NCBI RefSeq assembly: GCF_009937975.1
Contig: NZ_AP018441.1
Location: 6,200,001-6,264,000 of the forward strand
Length of the DNA: 64,000 bases
Direction: 5' to 3'
Source of the DNA: Undibacterium sp. YM2
GTDB lineage: Bacteria > Pseudomonadota > Gammaproteobacteria > Burkholderiales > Burkholderiaceae_D
Shown one piece after another: positions 62,718-64,000 of the stretch (position 1 is the stretch's first letter; each line of letters opens with the position of its first letter). The notes below the pieces were generated by a model. That model made no database searches and was not told the DNA's origin. It saw only the letters and a list, made by a program, of their open reading frames with translations. Position numbers and translations under genes: made by a program.

Positions 62718-63521
62718 ATGGATACATCCCGCAAGCCCAAGGCCCTGGCTCAAGCGCTTAAAGAAATTGATGAGCTGCCTTCACCTGTCAGTGGCAGGGC
62801 TACTGACTATCCAGCCAACTGGCACATTGCGCCGCATCTGCATGCCAGGCATCAACTGATTTATGCAGTACGTGGCGTGATGGTGGTGCAGACGGAAGTC
62901 GGTCGCTGGGTGGTGCCGCCCACTCGTGCCATCTGGATGGTGGCTGGCATGACGCATGAGATACGCTGCATAGGAGAAGTGCACATGCGCAGCGTGACAG
63001 TGGCGACGGATGCGGCCTCCGGTTTACCCGGCTTTACCCAGGCAGTCGGTATCTCTCCCTTATTGCGCGAGCTGATCCGCGCTGCCATGGAATTAAGTCA
63101 GCCCGATTTGCCCTATATACCTGATAGCCGCGATGGCCGTGTCATGCGTCTGATCCTCGACGAAATACGTGTCCTGCCTGTGTTGCCCTTGCATTTGCAA
63201 ATGCCATCCGACCCGCGTTTGTTGAGGATTTGCGGGTTGCTCCAGCAACACCTGGATGACACTTCCACCATGGCTGACTGGGCGCAACGCCTGGCCGTGG
63301 ATGTGAAGACCATACAGCGCCTGTTCGTGAAAGAAACCGGCATGACCTTTGGTCAATGGCGGCAACAGGCCCGCTTGCTGCGGGCGCTGGAATTGCTGGC
63401 GACGGGTGAGAAAATCATCGACGTCGCCCTGGCACTGGGCTATGACAGCCCCAGTGCCTTCTCTACCATGTTCCGCAAACAGTTTGACCAGACACCCAGC
63501 CAATTCTTTGCTGAGAACTGA
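62718..63521 (+). CDS. AraC family transcriptional regulator (cupin-type)
   Basis: A 267-residue regulator with an N-terminal cupin ligand-binding domain (HIAPHLHARHQLIYAVRGVM, VVPPTRAIWMVAGMTHEI) and a C-terminal double helix-turn-helix (WAQRLAVDVKTIQRLFVKET, DVALALGYDSPSAFSTMFRK, TPSQFF). Layout and size match regulators commonly paired with exporters. Divergence from the Fsr-like gene suggests that it senses a compound exported by that pump. AAAGGA lies a few bases before the ATG. Confidence 0.9.
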   Translation: MDTSRKPKALAQALKEIDELPSPVSGRATDYPANWHIAPHLHARHQLIYAVRGVMVVQTEVGRWVVPPTRAIWMVAGMTHEIRCIGEVHMRSVTVATDAASGLPGFTQAVGISPLLRELIRAAMELSQPDLPYIPDSRDGRVMRLILDEIRVLPVLPLHLQMPSDPRLLRICGLLQQHLDDTSTMADWAQRLAVDVKTIQRLFVKETGMTFGQWRQQARLLRALELLATGEKIIDVALALGYDSPSAFSTMFRKQFDQTPSQFFAEN

Positions 63522-63586
63522 TCGCGCTTGTCAGTGAGAAAAAACTTGCGCTTATTTCATCAAGGATCGAGCACTGTCTACACAAC

Positions 63587-64000
63587 TTATTTAGAGCCTG
63601 ATTGCAAGCCGCGACGTATCAACAAAGGTTCTATCTTTGGTTCGCGTCCACGGAAATTACGGAAAGACTCCAGCGGGTCCATGCTGCCACCCTTGGACAA
63701 TAATTGCTGACGGAACCAGTCACCATTCTTGCGGTTCAAACCACCATTTTCCTTGAACCATTCCACGCTCTCGGCATCCAATACTTCACTCCACAGATAA
63801 GCATAGTAACCGGCTGAATAGCCGCCACCAAAGATATGCGAGAAGTAAGTGCTGCGGTAGCGTGGTGGCACCGGGGCAAAATCGACACCAGCCTGTTTCA
63901 ATGCGTCTGCTTCAAAGGCCAGCGCATCTTTTGGTATCTGAGCCGGTGTCAGTTGGTGCCAGCGTTGGTCCAGCAGCGATGCTGCCAGGTACTCTGTCGT
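63587..64000 (-). CDS. M3 family peptidyl-dipeptidase (Dcp-like), C-terminal part (partial)
   Basis: The frame is open to the window edge, so the start lies outside. The visible 137 residues match the C-terminal end of Dcp: FSHIFGGGYSAGYYAYLWSE, WFKENGGLNRKNGDWFRQ, LLSKGGSMDPLESFRNFRG and PKIEPLLIRRGL. The HExxH zinc site lies upstream of the window. Dcp removes C-terminal dipeptides. The TTG at 63901 is an internal codon. The gene is convergent with the AraC regulator. Confidence 0.9.
   Translation of the reverse strand, partial: TTEYLAASLLDQRWHQLTPAQIPKDALAFEADALKQAGVDFAPVPPRYRSTYFSHIFGGGYSAGYYAYLWSEVLDAESVEWFKENGGLNRKNGDWFRQQLLSKGGSMDPLESFRNFRGREPKIEPLLIRRGLQSGSK

Overview
The window looks like a chromosomal segment of a betaproteobacterium, most likely from the Oxalobacteraceae (the Undibacterium/Herminiimonas/Janthinobacterium neighbourhood). 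This rests on gene style: many c-di-GMP and PAS signalling proteins, DUF4214 type I secretion cargo, TonB receptors whose mature N-terminus reads VQKVEITGSSIKR, and moderate GC with AT-rich intergenic DNA. It is an inference, because there is no rRNA or other firm marker. There is no phage, insertion sequence or CRISPR array. One tRNA gene, tRNA-Arg(CCG), is present at 47974-48050 on the minus strand.

Layout. 1-7.3 kb: the end of an S46 dipeptidyl-peptidase, a GFA-fold protein, a membrane GGDEF-EAL protein, a DUF1737/CPBP-protease pair, a beta-helical polymer-forming protein and an SRPBCC protein. 7.4-12.9 kb: a minus-strand signalling cluster of HD-GYP regulator, receiver protein with an altered phospho-site, large hybrid histidine kinase and single-domain receiver. 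13.2-17.8 kb: Rep helicase, a periplasmic solute-binding protein, an FMN-binding oxidase-like protein and a TraB/GumN protein. 17.9-24.9 kb: two probable type I secreted proteins with DUF4214 tails, one a zinc metalloprotease and one a broken Ig-repeat protein, flanking a small periplasmic TonB-C protein.

25-37.4 kb: a hypothetical protein, a second solute-binding protein, a DUF2807 lipoprotein, a Tat-exported YcbK-like protein, an M16 protease, a sugar-phosphate mutarotase, SirB2, an amidase, and a GMC oxidoreductase divergent from an AraC regulator. 37.4-40 kb: an AT-rich island with a 54-residue double-glycine leader peptide followed by a membrane-anchored S9 prolyl oligopeptidase. This is the best candidate in the window for an undescribed system. 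40-48 kb: a multi-PAS kinase, a thioredoxin-like protein, a Y-family DNA polymerase, an HD protein, a second M16 protease and the tRNA.

48.3-64 kb: cytochrome c, two large TonB-dependent receptors separated by a frameshifted SDR-type dehydrogenase and an AraC regulator, a chemotaxis receptor, a second small TonB-C protein, an Fsr-like MFS exporter divergent from an AraC regulator, and the end of a Dcp-type M3 peptidase.

Two themes recur: peptide and protein breakdown (S46, M10, M16 twice, M3, S9, CPBP, amidase) and outer-membrane uptake (two receptors and two TonB-C proteins). Three reading-frame breaks are each repaired by adding one G to a short G run on the + strand. They may therefore be assembly errors rather than true mutations.
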